Below, piece by piece: positions 45,931-54,022 of a stretch of DNA of 64,000 nucleotides. The stretch covers positions 1-64,000 of the forward strand of contig MKJX01000099.1 in the NCBI GenBank assembly GCA_001942415.1, read 5' to 3'. The notes below the pieces were generated by a model. It made no database searches, had not been told where the DNA came from, and worked only from the letters and a program-made list of their open reading frames with translations. Both the position numbers and the translations under genes were made by a program. Within the stretch, counting starts at the first letter, position 1. Each line of letters opens with the position of its first letter. This DNA comes from Pseudonocardia sp. CNS-139 (GTDB taxonomy: Bacteria > Actinomycetota > Actinomycetes > Mycobacteriales > Pseudonocardiaceae).

Positions 45931-46086
45931 ATGCAGACGACGACGAACACGACCGGCTGGTGGGTGTGTTCCGGGTGCGGCGTCGAGGCCGAGCTTCCCG
46001 TGGTGTCCACCTCCGGCTGCGAGGTCCCGTGTCCCGACTGCGGCGAGCCCATGGGCGAGCAGTGGGAGTGGGAGGCGGCCGCCTGA
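45931..46086 (+). CDS. 51-residue zinc-ribbon microprotein
   Basis: A complete short gene from ATG 45931 to TGA 46086. It carries WVCSGCGVEAELP and VPCPDCGEPMGEQ, two CxxC knuckles about 20 residues apart, the form of a one-zinc ribbon, and ends in an acidic tail. Such tiny proteins occur widely in actinomycetes without known role. It is convergent with the acetyltransferase gene, with ten bases between stops. Confidence 0.65.
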   Translation: MQTTTNTTGWWVCSGCGVEAELPVVSTSGCEVPCPDCGEPMGEQWEWEAAA

Positions 46087-46096
46087 CGGGCGGTCC

Positions 46097-46585
46097 TCAG
46101 AGCACGAGCTCGTAGTCCTGGCCCACCAGGTCGGCGCCGAAGCTGTGGTGCGGGGCCTGGGCGACGAGCCGGAAGCCCGCCGCGCGGTAGATCCCGCGCG
46201 CGGCGACGAGCACGTCGTTCGTCCAGAGGGCGACGCGTTCGTAGCCGGCGTCCCGGGCGAACGCCACGCACGTGTCCACGAGCCGGCGGCCGAGCCGGTG
46301 CCCGCGCGCGTCGGGGTGCACGAGCAGGATGCGCAGCTGTGCCGTGCCGGGCTGGTCGCCCTGCACGCAGAACACGCAGCCGACGCGGCGGCCGTCCAGC
46401 TCGGCGATCCAACCGCGTTCGCGGGCGGGGTCGTGCTTCGCGGCGAAGTCGGCCACGATCCGCGCGACCAGCGCCTCGAACGAGGCGTCCCAGCCGAACT
46501 CCCGCGTGTACTGCTCGCCGTGCGCCATCACGACCCAGCCGAGGTCGCCCGGCTCCCCGAGCGCCCGGATCCGTGCCGCCGCCAT
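46097..46585 (-). CDS. GNAT-family N-acetyltransferase
   Basis: About 162 residues. LRILLVHPDARGHRLGRRLV is the acetyl-CoA pyrophosphate-binding motif A, and ALWTNDVLVAARGIYRAAGF motif B; the C-terminal LVGQDYELVL is typical. ATG 46585 with GAGGGCAG upstream is chosen because a longer GTG start at 46600 would lie inside the palindromic operator. It is divergent from the TetR gene, which probably represses it. Substrate unknown. Confidence 0.88.
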   Translation of the reverse strand: MAAARIRALGEPGDLGWVVMAHGEQYTREFGWDASFEALVARIVADFAAKHDPARERGWIAELDGRRVGCVFCVQGDQPGTAQLRILLVHPDARGHRLGRRLVDTCVAFARDAGYERVALWTNDVLVAARGIYRAAGFRLVAQAPHHSFGADLVGQDYELVL

Positions 46586-46598
46586 CTGCCCTCGATTC

Positions 46599-46618
46599 AC
46601 TGAAACGACTGTTTCAGT
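46599..46618. promoter_or_regulatory. palindromic operator between GNAT and TetR genes
   Basis: ACTGAAAC (46599-46606), a 4-base spacer GACT, and GTTTCAGT (46611-46618) form a perfect palindrome centred in the 46-base gap between the two divergent genes. This is the classical place and form for autoregulation by the adjacent TetR protein. Confidence 0.75.
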
Positions 46619-46631
46619 GCAGACTGGCCCG

Positions 46632-47203
46632 GTGACCGCCGCCGCGCAAGCCCCGTCGCCCCGTCGCGAGGAGCTGCTGGAGCTCGCGTACGCCTACGTG
46701 CTCCGGCACGGGCTCGCCGGCATGTCGCTGCGGCCGCTCGCGGAGGCCGTCGGGTCGAGCCCGCGGGTGCTCCTCTACCTCTTCGGCTCGAAGGACGGGC
46801 TGGTCCAGGCCCTGCTCGCGCGGTCGCGCACCGAGGAGCTGGCGCTGCTGGCAGACGTCCGGGCCGCCGGCGGCGACCTCGCGGACGCGTCGGGCGGCTG
46901 TGGGACTGGCTCGCCGATCCCGCGCACGCCGGCCTGCTCCGGCTGTGGGCGGAGGGCTACGCGCGTTCGCTCGTCGAGCCGGACGGCCCGTGGGCCGGCT
47001 TCGCCGCCCGGACCGTCGAGGACTGGCTCGCGCTGCTCGGCGCCGCCGCCGGCCCGGGCCACGACCCCGAGGTGCCGACGGCGCTGCTCGCCGCGCTGCG
47101 CGGCGGGATGCTCGACGTGCTCGCGACCGGCGACACCGCGCGCGTCACGGCGGCGGTCCGGGCGCAGGTGAGCGCCTTGCTCAGGCGAAGTGGTCCTTCG
47201 TGA
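46632..47203 (+). CDS. TetR-family regulator (one frameshift)
   Basis: About 191 residues. RREELLELAYAYVLRHGLAG and MSLRPLAEAVGSSPRVLLYL, then FGSKDGLVQALLARS, form the N-terminal helix-turn-helix. The ligand-binding part continues after a frame change near 46895 (RLWDWLADPAHAGLLRLW and AALRGGMLDVLATGD). Start GTG 46632. It is divergent from a GNAT gene with a perfect palindrome in the gap, so it likely controls both. Its last 23 bases overlap the convergent acetamidase remnant. Confidence 0.87.
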
Positions 47204-47802
47204 TCACCCCGTGCACGCCGACGGTCCGGTCCACGACCTGCGAGATCGTGAAGTCCGCCGCGGCCGACAGGTAGGCGTAGGCCGTGGCGCGGTCCATGCC
47301 CTGGTCGTGCTCCAGGAGGTCCAGCGCGTTCACCACCGCGCGGCGCATCGCCACGTCCAGGTCGCCGACCTGCCCGTTCGCCGCGCCGTCCGGGTCGGAG
47401 AGGCCGATCGGCACCCACGCGCCGGCCGTCTCCGCGAACGGGTAGCGGTAGGCGACCGACGGCGCGTCGCCCGAGCCGGGCTTGCACACCGTCAGCCGGA
47501 ACGTCGCCCGCAGCGACCCCTCCAGCGCCGTGAGGGCCACTGGCCTTACCCACCCCGCCGGCTCCGCCGGTGCCGTCCCCCGTGCCATCGCCCATCGCGA
47601 GGTGCGGTCGCCGACGAGTCGGGCCGAGCCGGGCTGCAGGGCCCGGCGGGGATCGCGGGGCCGCCCGCGGGCGGCCGGCGGCGGTGAGCAGCCCGGCACC
47701 GGCGGACGCGGCGGTGAGCGCGGTGGCCGCGCGGAGGAAGCCGCGGCGGCCGATGCCTCGGACGATCAGCGCACGGGCAGCACCTGGACGGGGGAACGCC
47801 AT
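47181..47802 (-). pseudogene. Tat-exported acetamidase/formamidase remnant
   Basis: About 206 residues across two frames. ATG 47802 opens a twin-arginine signal (GRRGFLRAATALTAASAGAG), followed after a frame change near 47695 by a short LQPGSARLVGD piece. The rest is only the C-terminal third of an FmdA/AmdA-family amidase (DVAMRRAVVNALDLLEHDQG, AYAYLSAAADFTISQVVDR). The roughly 150 residues that hold most of the active site are missing, so the gene seems internally deleted rather than just frameshifted. Intact relatives hydrolyse formamide or acetamide. Tat export of this family is itself uncommon. Confidence 0.6.
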
Positions 47803-47836
47803 GCCGTGATCGTCATCGGACGGTGTCTCGACCGGG

Positions 47837-49361
47837 TTACCCGACGTGTCGGACGAGTGACGAAGTCGGGTCCGCGGGTGCCCGTTCGAGGAACGGCGTG
47901 AGCAGGTCGGGCACCGCCTCCTCGGCCACCGCGAGGCCCGCGCTCGTCCCGGCGTCGTGGATCGCGTACTCACCGGCGCCCGCCGCCGTGGTCGCCAGCA
48001 CCGTCGCGAGCCCGGCCCGGCGCTGCAGGATCGACTGCCGCACCGTCCAACCGACGATCCCGCGCCGCTGCAGCGCGACCGTCGAGCGCCGGACCGTCCC
48101 GCTGCGCATCACGAGGTAGCCGCCGGTGACCCCGTGGCCGAGGCTGCGGTAGGCGTCGAGCGCGAGCAGCACCGCGACCGGCACCAGCACGATCGCGCTG
48201 ATCCACGCGAGGTGCAGCAGCACGTCCGTGAGGAGGGCGCCGAGCACGACCAGCACGACCTCGAACGCGGCGACCGTCGCGAGCGCCCACCGCAGCCGCC
48301 GTCCCTGGGCCGCGACCGGGTGCGGCCGCAGCCGGACGGCGCTCGTGGGGGAGACCGGCTCGTGCAGCACGTCCGCGGCGACCCGGTCGGCCACGGCGCG
48401 CGGCGCGGCGGGCAGGAGCGTGCGGCGGTCGGTCTGCTCGTCCTCGGTCTTCGCGGCGAGCCCGGTCGCGACCGCGTCCACCCGCGCGGCGCCGGCCAGC
48501 CGCGCGCCGAGCGGCTCGACGAGGTCCACCCCGCGCAGGCGGGCCTCCTCCAGCGAGATCGAGCGGGTCGTCAGCAGGCCGCGGCGCACCCGCAGCGTCC
48601 CGCCCGGCTCGCGGTCCAGGCGGTAGTTCCACCACATCTCGACGAACAGCGCGAGTGCCGCGACCACGCCGATGGCCAGCGCGACCGCCACCAGGACGAC
48701 GATCATCGTGACCAGCGGGACGTCCCGGAACAGGTCGCCGACGAACCGGATCACGCCGTTCTGCAGCCCGAACCAGTCGGAGACGTTGAGCACCAGACCG
48801 AACGCGCTCCCGCCCAGCACGGGCGTCAGGAACGAGATCGGGGCGTAGCGGATCCAGGCTGGGTCGAGCGAGGCGAGCAGCCCCTCGTCGGAGACCTCGG
48901 CCCGGCCGGGCGGTGCAGCAGGTCCCGGCGCAGCGCGTCGCCCGCCTCGCGGGTGACGGGTCGCAGCGCGATGCTGCCCTCGCCCGCACCGGCCTGCTCA
49001 CCGGTGCCGATCCGGACCGTGACCAGCCCGAACACCCGCAGCAGCGGGTCGGCCGTGACGTCGACCGTGCGGACGCGGTCGCGCTGCAGCGACCGTCGCC
49101 GCCGCACCAGCACCCCGTTGTGCAGCTCGACCCGGTCCGGCCCGACGCGGTAGCGGGTGGCCCGCCAGCGCAGTTCGTCGTAGCCGGCGCCGGCCGCGAC
49201 CAGCAGCAGCGCGCCTGGCAGCACCCACAGCAGGGCCGTGCCCACGGCGTCCCGCCGGCGATGCCGACCGCCGTCGGCAGCCCCGCGGTGGTCGCCAGCC
49301 CGGCCGTCATGATCGCGGTGACGAGGACCGTGCGCCGGTCCAGCCGCTCCCACCCGGTCAC
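47837..49361 (-). CDS. PH-domain (YdbT-like) membrane protein (frameshifted)
   Basis: About 507 residues. Repeated bacterial PH (DUF304) domains alternate with hydrophobic helix pairs: TRYRVGPDRVELHNGVLVRR with DRVRTVDVTADPLLRVFGL; then GGTLRVRRGLLTTRSISLEE; then GGYLVMRSGTVRRSTVALQ. Frame changes near 49245 and 48905. This is the YdbT-type partner of the smaller YdbS-type protein encoded just upstream, whose stop it overlaps (GTGA, start GTG 49361). The Bacillus pair contributes to resistance to some bacteriocins; here the role is unknown. It may be repressed by the divergent TetR. Confidence 0.85.
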
Positions 49362-49861
49362 GTGGCGTCGCCCGGCGTGGCCTGCGTCGTCGCGGTCAGG
49401 CGTTCGGCGAGGTCCTCGGCCAGCCGGTGGTCGAGCCCCTCGATCTTCACCGCGCCCTTCGCCGACGCCGTCGTCACGGTGACCGTCGCGAGCCCGAACC
49501 GCTGCTCCAGCGGGCCGCGCTGGGTGTCGACCGTCTGGATGCGGGACATCGGCGCGACCCGCCACTCCTGGACGAACCAGCCCGTCCGCGTGTAGACGGC
49601 GTCGTCCGTCACCTCCCAGCGGTGGTGGCGGAACCACAGCCGGGGCAGCGCCAGCGTCATCGGGACGCCGACGACCGCGACGAGGACCGCCGGGAGCAGC
49701 AGCCAGAACCGCGCCGGCGGGATCAGCAGCCCCAGCACGACCAGGACCAGCACCGGCGACCCGAACACCAGCGCGAGTGTGGTCGTCCACCACCCGACCG
49801 CCCGCGGATCGACCTGGTGGCGCGGCGGCCGCAGCCGCAGCTCCTCAGCCGTTGTCGTCAT
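49358..49861 (-). CDS. PH-domain (YdbS-like) membrane protein
   Basis: A 167-residue intact protein. Two hydrophobic helices ([40 protein letters not shown]) are followed by a single PH domain: [20 protein letters not shown], then [20 protein letters not shown] and [16 protein letters not shown] 49861. First gene of the two-gene PH operon, divergent from a TetR gene with two tandem palindromes between them. Confidence 0.9.
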   Translation of the reverse strand: MTTTAEELRLRPPRHQVDPRAVGWWTTTLALVFGSPVLVLVVLGLLIPPARFWLLLPAVLVAVVGVPMTLALPRLWFRHHRWEVTDDAVYTRTGWFVQEWRVAPMSRIQTVDTQRGPLEQRFGLATVTVTTASAKGAVKIEGLDHRLAEDLAERLTATTQATPGDAT

Positions 49862-49886
49862 GTCGCCCCCCGAAGCGCTTTCGGCA

Positions 49887-49916
49887 ATGCGATCGCATCG
49901 TACAATGCGATCGCAT
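49887..49916. promoter_or_regulatory. two tandem palindromic operators
   Basis: The perfect 12-base palindrome ATGCGATCGCAT occurs twice, at 49887-49898 and 49905-49916, as part of an 18-base direct repeat. The pair fills the 69-base gap between the PH operon and the divergent TetR gene. It is probably the TetR binding site; GTG of the regulator follows 14 bases later. Confidence 0.8.
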
Positions 49917-49930
49917 CGTGAAGGAGGCCC

Positions 49931-50530
49931 GTGCCCAAGCGAGTGGACGTCGACGCGCGCCGTCGCGAGATCGCCGACGCCCTGCTGCGGCTCGCCGCCA
50001 CCGAGGGCCTGGAGTCCGTCAGCCTCCGGCACGTCGCCGCCGAGGCGGGCGTCTCGATGGGCGCGGTGCAGCACTACTTCCGCACCAAGGACGACATGCT
50101 CCGCTTCGCACTGGAGCACCAGGCCCGGCGCCGCGAGCAGCGCATCGTCGCCCGGCTGACCGCCGCCGGCCGCCCGCCCACCGTCCGCGAGATCATCCGG
50201 ACGTCGCTCCTGGAGGTGCTCCCGACCGACGACGAGAGCCGCGCCGACTGGCTCGTCGGCATCGCGTTCTTCATCCGCGCGATGCGCGACCCGGCGATGG
50301 CCGAGGTGCTCGCCGAGGGCGTCCCCCAGGTTGTCGGGTTCTTCACCGAGCAGCTCGGTGCCGCCCAGGCCGACGGACTGCTGGCGCCCGGCGTGGACCC
50401 GTACCAGGAGGCGGTGCTGCTGTGGTCGGCGGTGGACTCGCAGGCGACCGCCATCGTGCTGGGGGAGCGGGACCCGGGCGACGCCGTGGCGACGGTGGAC
50501 TACTACCTCGACCGGCTCTTCGTGATTTGA
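49931..50530 (+). CDS. TetR-family regulator
   Basis: A 199-residue intact regulator. [20 protein letters not shown] with [20 protein letters not shown] and [12 protein letters not shown] form the helix-turn-helix; the C-terminal domain ([20 protein letters not shown]) is of the TetR_C_6 type seen in BetI-like proteins. Start GTG 49931, eight bases after GAAGGAGG. Together with the tandem palindromes it is likely the local repressor of itself and of the PH-domain operon. Confidence 0.9.
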   Translation: MPKRVDVDARRREIADALLRLAATEGLESVSLRHVAAEAGVSMGAVQHYFRTKDDMLRFALEHQARRREQRIVARLTAAGRPPTVREIIRTSLLEVLPTDDESRADWLVGIAFFIRAMRDPAMAEVLAEGVPQVVGFFTEQLGAAQADGLLAPGVDPYQEAVLLWSAVDSQATAIVLGERDPGDAVATVDYYLDRLFVI

Positions 50531-50642
50531 TGGACACGGTCGTTCGGTTTCGGTGTACGTGTGATGCACGCCCGCGGGAACAACTGGTGGGCGCTGACCT
50601 GCATCACGGAGATGCAGACGTCCTGCTCGCCAGTGGCCGGCC

Positions 50643-50665
50643 GGGACGCGCACGGCGCGCGTCCC
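50643..50665 (+). other. hairpin in cspA leader
   Basis: GGGACGCGC (50643-50651) pairs with GCGCGTCCC (50657-50665) over a 5-base loop. It lies in a leader of about 160 bases upstream of cspA, ending nine bases before the AAGGAG ribosome site. Long structured leaders are usual for cold-shock genes; a thermosensor role here is only a possibility. Apart from it, no gene is seen between 50531 and 50688. Confidence 0.5.
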
Positions 50666-50688
50666 ACCGTCTGCAAGGAGCACGTCGC

Positions 50689-50892
50689 ATGACACAGGGA
50701 ACCGTGAAGTGGTTCAACGGCGAGAAGGGCTTCGGCTTCATCGCCGTCGACGGGGGCGGCGCTGACGTCTTCGTGCACTACTCGGAGATCGACGCGTCCG
50801 GCTTCCGCACGCTCGACGAGGGCCAGCGTGTGGAGTTCGAGATCGGCCAGGGCGCCAAGGGGCCGCAGGCCACGAAGGTCCGCCCGGTCTGA
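50689..50892 (+). CDS. cspA: CspA-family cold-shock protein
   Basis: A 67-residue intact OB-fold protein. [18 protein letters not shown] holds RNP1 (KGFGFI) and [13 protein letters not shown]2 (VFVHY), with [18 protein letters not shown] closing the fold. It binds single-stranded nucleic acid and acts as an RNA chaperone. ATG 50689 is preceded by AAGGAG at the right distance. A strong hairpin terminator follows. Confidence 0.95.
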   Translation: MTQGTVKWFNGEKGFGFIAVDGGGADVFVHYSEIDASGFRTLDEGQRVEFEIGQGAKGPQATKVRPV

Positions 50893-50908
50893 CGCAGCCC
50901 GGTGACAC

Positions 50909-50941
50909 CAGGAGCCCGCTCCCGCAGGGGGCGGGCTCCTG
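50909..50941 (+). terminator. cspA terminator
   Basis: CAGGAGCCCGC (50909-50919) pairs perfectly with GCGGGCTCCTG (50931-50941) over an 11-base loop, 17 bases past the cspA stop codon. It ends just before the tRNA-Pro gene on the other strand, so it may serve both. Confidence 0.85.
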
Positions 50942-50950
50942 CCGTGTCGG

Positions 50951-51024
50951 TCGGGGTGGCGGGATTTGAACCCACGGCCCCTCGCTCCCAAAGCGAGTGC
51001 GCTACCAAGCTGCGCCACACCCCG
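50951..51024 (-). tRNA. tRNA-Pro (anticodon TGG)
   Basis: The minus strand folds as a complete tRNA: acceptor arms CGGGGTG/CACCCCG, D-arm with CAGCTTGGTAGCG, anticodon stem CTCGC/GCGAG with loop TTTGGGA (anticodon TGG), and T-arm with GGTTCAAATCC. CCA is not encoded. It decodes proline CCN codons. Confidence 0.96.
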
Positions 51025-51165
51025 TACGGGCTGAGTGTATGTGCAGGCTTGCGCGGCTCGGGCGCGGACCGGACGGGCGCGCACCCGGACGCGCCGGGCG
51101 GGCGAGCCGCGGGGGTCGGGCGGTCCGCTAGGCTGGCCCTGGCTCCGGCGGTGTCGCCGGACCGC

Positions 51166-51239
51166 GCGGGCGTAGCTCAATGGTAGAGCCCCAGTCTTCC
51201 AAACTGGCTACGCGGGTTCGATTCCCGTCGCCCGCTCCA
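51166..51239 (+). tRNA. tRNA-Gly (anticodon TCC)
   Basis: A complete cloverleaf: acceptor arms GCGGGCG/CGCCCGC, D-arm AGCTCAATGGTAGAGC, anticodon stem CCAGT/ACTGG with loop CTTCCAA (anticodon TCC), T-loop GTTCGATTC, and an encoded 3' CCA (51237-51239). It lies about 140 bases from the divergent tRNA-Pro. Confidence 0.97.
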
Positions 51240-51245
51240 CGCTGT

Positions 51246-51791
51246 CTACCTGCGACGACGGCCGACTGCGAGATCGAGCATCGCGATCTCCTGTCCGGTC
51301 TCACCGAGCGCACGTACGACCGGAGGCCGCTTCTTCCAGACGGCCAGCAGACGTCCGTGGCGGGGCGCCGGCCGCGGCGCCCCGGATATGTCCACGGCCG
51401 TCACCTCCCGAGCAACGAGCAGTTGTGCGTAGTACACGCAGGCCGACGGCAACGGCAGGAACGAACTTCGGCCGAGCGTCGTGCTGCCCCCGCCTCTTGA
51501 GACCAACAGACCCGGGAGGTCCACGGCTCGCGGCCGATCGGAGAGGCCGTCCTCGTCGTCGTTGTGACCTGAACCGCCCAGGCGGATCCACGCTCCGTCC
51601 CGGTAGGTCAGCGTGTGGAACTCCTGCCAGAAGGTGTTGTGCCCGCGGCGGACGAACCACGTTGCGGCCACGTCGTCCTGCACGTCGTACGCCACCGCGG
51701 CGAACCGTCGCCGCCTGCTCAACCGGGCGGGGTCGGCCTCGAACCCCGACTCGATCAGCCGGACGCTCTCGACCAGCGGGTCATACGACAC
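51246..51791 (-). CDS. hypothetical protein
   Basis: About 181 residues from GTG 51791; the open frame extends upstream to 51899, so a longer start is possible. The middle contains RRGHNTFWQEFHTLTYRDGA followed by IRLGGSGHND, an aromatic-rich block found in actinobacterial proteins of unknown role as I recall. No signal peptide or membrane helix. It ends seven bases from the tRNA-Gly gene. Codon use shows fewer G/C-ending codons than its neighbours in places, hinting at a different origin. Confidence 0.6.
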   Translation of the reverse strand: MSYDPLVESVRLIESGFEADPARLSRRRRFAAVAYDVQDDVAATWFVRRGHNTFWQEFHTLTYRDGAWIRLGGSGHNDDEDGLSDRPRAVDLPGLLVSRGGGSTTLGRSSFLPLPSACVYYAQLLVAREVTAVDISGAPRPAPRHGRLLAVWKKRPPVVRALGETGQEIAMLDLAVGRRRR

Positions 51792-52052
51792 GAACGGACG
51801 GTAGCCACCTGCCGGACGTCCGCCGCGAGTATTTCGGACAGCCCTCAGCCCGCGATGCCGTGCAGCCGACGGGCCTCGTTCTGAGTCCGTCGGTTCCAAC
51901 GGTATGCGTAGTTCGTACGGTCCGTGACAGTTCGGCGCTGCCGCTGCGCGATCGGGCGATCCTCACCCGAGAGGATGGCGAGGCGTGAGCGGACGGCGGC
52001 GGGTACTGGCATGCTGCGGCCGCACGTGTCGTACCGATCATCGGAGGTTGTC

Positions 52053-52280
52053 ATGGCTGTTTCCGTGAACCTGGACTCGCTGCTCGACAAGGCCTGGGAG
52101 AGCGAGTCGCTCGACAACATCCTCAAGGCACCGGTCGCTGCGCTGGCCGGCGTCAGCGACGGTGACGCCGAGCTGCTCAAGAAGGCGTTCAACATCACCA
52201 CGGTCGAGGACCTCGGCAAGAACAAGTACTTCAAGGCGGCCCTCGCACTGGTCCAGCTGTCCGAGGCCGGCGCCAAGTAG
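52053..52280 (+). CDS. small helix-hairpin-helix-like protein
   Basis: A 75-residue intact protein from ATG 52053 with GGAGG upstream. After a short acidic start (LDSLLDKAWESESLDNIL) comes KAPVAALAGVSDGDAELLKK, then AFNITTVEDLGKNKYFKAAL, which has the look of a helix-hairpin-helix (GVSDGDAELL and a second helix, TVEDLG). Small proteins of this type are known across bacteria without clear function. It stands alone between the hypothetical gene and a decayed region. Confidence 0.75.
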   Translation: MAVSVNLDSLLDKAWESESLDNILKAPVAALAGVSDGDAELLKKAFNITTVEDLGKNKYFKAALALVQLSEAGAK

Positions 52281-52299
52281 CGCCGATCTCCCCCGCGCC

Positions 52300-52590
52300 G
52301 CCGAGGATGCCGTCTACGCCGCGGCCTTCGCGTGTCTCGCCGATCCCGTCCGCGTCCAGCTCCTGTCCGTGCTCGCCGGCGGCAGGTTGACGCCGCCCGG
52401 CTGCCGGGGCACCGCTGGGTCGCGGAGGTCGCCGGGGCGGACGCCGGCTGGCTCTGGACGCTGTAGGCCGTGATCGTCGCGGGCCAACCGGGTTCCGGGT
52501 GCTGGGCGTGCGCGACCGGGTCGGGTGGCACCGCGGAGCCTGGCGCGACACCGTCGTGACGGAGCGCCGCAGCCTAGGATTCGCCATCCG
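52300..52590 (+). pseudogene. remnants of ArsR regulator and GNAT acetyltransferase
   Basis: Two scraps in sequence. At 52300-52390 the frame reads YAAAFACLADPVRVQLLSVLAGG, which is the N-terminal helix of an ArsR-type regulator (ALADPxRxxLL) cut before the recognition helix. At about 52485-52575 another frame reads GFRVLGVRDRVGWHRGAWRD and TVVTERRS, the characteristic last residues of phosphinothricin-type GNAT acetyltransferases. Nothing intact lies between. This looks like the two ends of a lost regulator-to-acetyltransferase segment, with the middle deleted. Confidence 0.45.
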
Positions 52591-52625
52591 TGGCAGCGGC
52601 CGCGGATCCGGGTGAGTATCGGGGC

Positions 52626-53471
52626 ATGGACCGCGCCCAGCTCGCCGACTTCCTGCGCCGCAGGCGCGAGGGCCTGCGCCCGGAGGACGTCGGGCTGCCG
52701 GCCGGGCCGCGGCGGCGGACGCCGGGGCTGCGGCGCGAGGAGGTCGCTCAGCTCGCCGGGGTGTCGGCCGACTACTGCATGCGGCTGGAGCAGCGGCGCA
52801 GCTCGCAGCCGTCGCCGCAGGTCCTGGCCGCGCTGGCGCGGGCGCTGCGGCTCACCGACGACGAACGCGACCACCTGTTCGTGCTGGCCGGGCACCCCGC
52901 TCCGGTCGGACGGGCGGCGGGCGAGCACGTCCGCCCGGCGCTCCTGCACCTGCTCGACGCGCTGCCGCACACGCCCGCGCAGATCGTCAGCGACCTCGGC
53001 GACCTGCTCGCGCAGAACCGCATCGCGCGCTACCTCTTCGGCGAGTACTGCTCGGAGCGCGAGGAGTCGCGCAACATCCTCGTCCGCTGGTTCACCACGG
53101 TGCGCGCCGCGCACCCCGACGACGAGCACGAGCACCTGAGCCGCGTGCACGTCGCCGACCTGCGGGCCGCCGTGGCCCGCAGGGGTTCCGACCCGGCGGC
53201 CGCCGCGCTCGTCCGCCGCCTGTGCGCTGCGAGCCCGGAGTTCACCCGACTCTGGGACGAGCACGAGGTGGCTGTGCGCCGCCGCAGCCGGATGCGTGTG
53301 GTGCACCCGGCCGTCGGGCTGCTGGAGCTCGACGGCGAAACCCTCCTGACGCCGGCCGCGGACCAGAAGCTGCTGGTCTTCGCGCCGCCGCCGGGCAGTT
53401 CCAGCGCCGACAAGCTCGCGCTGCTCGGTGTGGTCGGCGACCAGAGATTCGCCGCCGCCACCGGCGACTGA
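52626..53471 (+). CDS. XRE/MmyB-type transcriptional regulator
   Basis: A 281-residue intact regulator. LADFLRRRREGLRPEDVGLP and GLRREEVAQLAGVSADYCMR, then LEQRRSSQPSPQVLAALARA form the Cro/C1-type helix-turn-helix. The C-terminal domain (IVSDLGDLLAQNRIARYLFG; LVRRLCAASPEFTRLWDEHE) is the MmyB-like ligand-binding fold, common in Streptomyces and relatives and thought to sense small hydrophobic ligands. ATG 52626. The SnoaL gene follows on the same strand 30 bases later and may be under its control. Confidence 0.92.
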   Translation: MDRAQLADFLRRRREGLRPEDVGLPAGPRRRTPGLRREEVAQLAGVSADYCMRLEQRRSSQPSPQVLAALARALRLTDDERDHLFVLAGHPAPVGRAAGEHVRPALLHLLDALPHTPAQIVSDLGDLLAQNRIARYLFGEYCSEREESRNILVRWFTTVRAAHPDDEHEHLSRVHVADLRAAVARRGSDPAAAALVRRLCAASPEFTRLWDEHEVAVRRRSRMRVVHPAVGLLELDGETLLTPAADQKLLVFAPPPGSSSADKLALLGVVGDQRFAAATGD

Positions 53472-53501
53472 CCCTGCACACCCCGATTCGAGGAGACACC
53501 T

Positions 53502-53831
53502 GTGTCCGCAGCACTGCCCGAGGCCGTGGAGGCCTATCTGCAGGCGAAGTTCGACGAGAACGCCGACGGGCTCGCCGCGCTCTTCGCCGAGGACGCCGTC
53601 GTGCACGACGAGAACCGCGACCACGCCGGGCGCGCCGCCATCCGGGACTGGGCGGCCGGCGTGTCGGCCGCCTACGACATCACCCGCACCGTGACCGGCA
53701 CGACGGTGCACGGGCCTGCGGCCCTCGTCCGGGTGCGGGTGGCGGGCAACTTCCCGGGCAGCCCGGTGGACCTGCACCACCACTTCACGGTTGCGGACGA
53801 CCGGATCGCCGCCCTCACGATCTGCCCGTGA
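53502..53831 (+). CDS. SnoaL/NTF2-like protein
   Basis: A 109-residue intact protein with AVEAYLQAKFDENADGLAAL, FAEDAVVHDE and a C-terminal HHHFTVADDRIAALTI, the cone-shaped NTF2/SnoaL fold. Members include polyketide cyclases and ketosteroid isomerases but most have no known substrate. GTG 53502 is preceded by GAGGAG. A hairpin follows its stop. Confidence 0.85.
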   Translation: MSAALPEAVEAYLQAKFDENADGLAALFAEDAVVHDENRDHAGRAAIRDWAAGVSAAYDITRTVTGTTVHGPAALVRVRVAGNFPGSPVDLHHHFTVADDRIAALTICP

Positions 53832-53842
53832 GTCACCCAGTG

Positions 53843-53876
53843 TGACAAATCCGGTCATTCGCTGCCGGGCTTGTCA
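53843..53876 (+). terminator. hairpin after the SnoaL gene
   Basis: TGACAA...CCGG (53843-53854) faces CCGG...TTGTCA (53865-53876): ten of twelve positions pair, over a 10-base loop, 12 bases past the stop codon. The remaining 145 bases up to the secreted-protein gene hold nothing recognisable. Confidence 0.6.
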
Positions 53877-54022
53877 CTTCGCGTAGCTTCATGCACGGCT
53901 CGCCGTCCGCCGCGGATTACCCGTTGGGGCGACAGCGGTGGATGAACCTGCGGGCGAACGGTTACGTTCCTGGTGATCGACGTCGACACGTAGCGAATTC
54001 CGTACCCCATTCAGGAGTCATC

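Noticed and set aside
50951-51239. tRNA pair as an integration (att) site for a mobile island
   Set aside because: No integrase gene and no repeated tRNA 3' end was found in the window.
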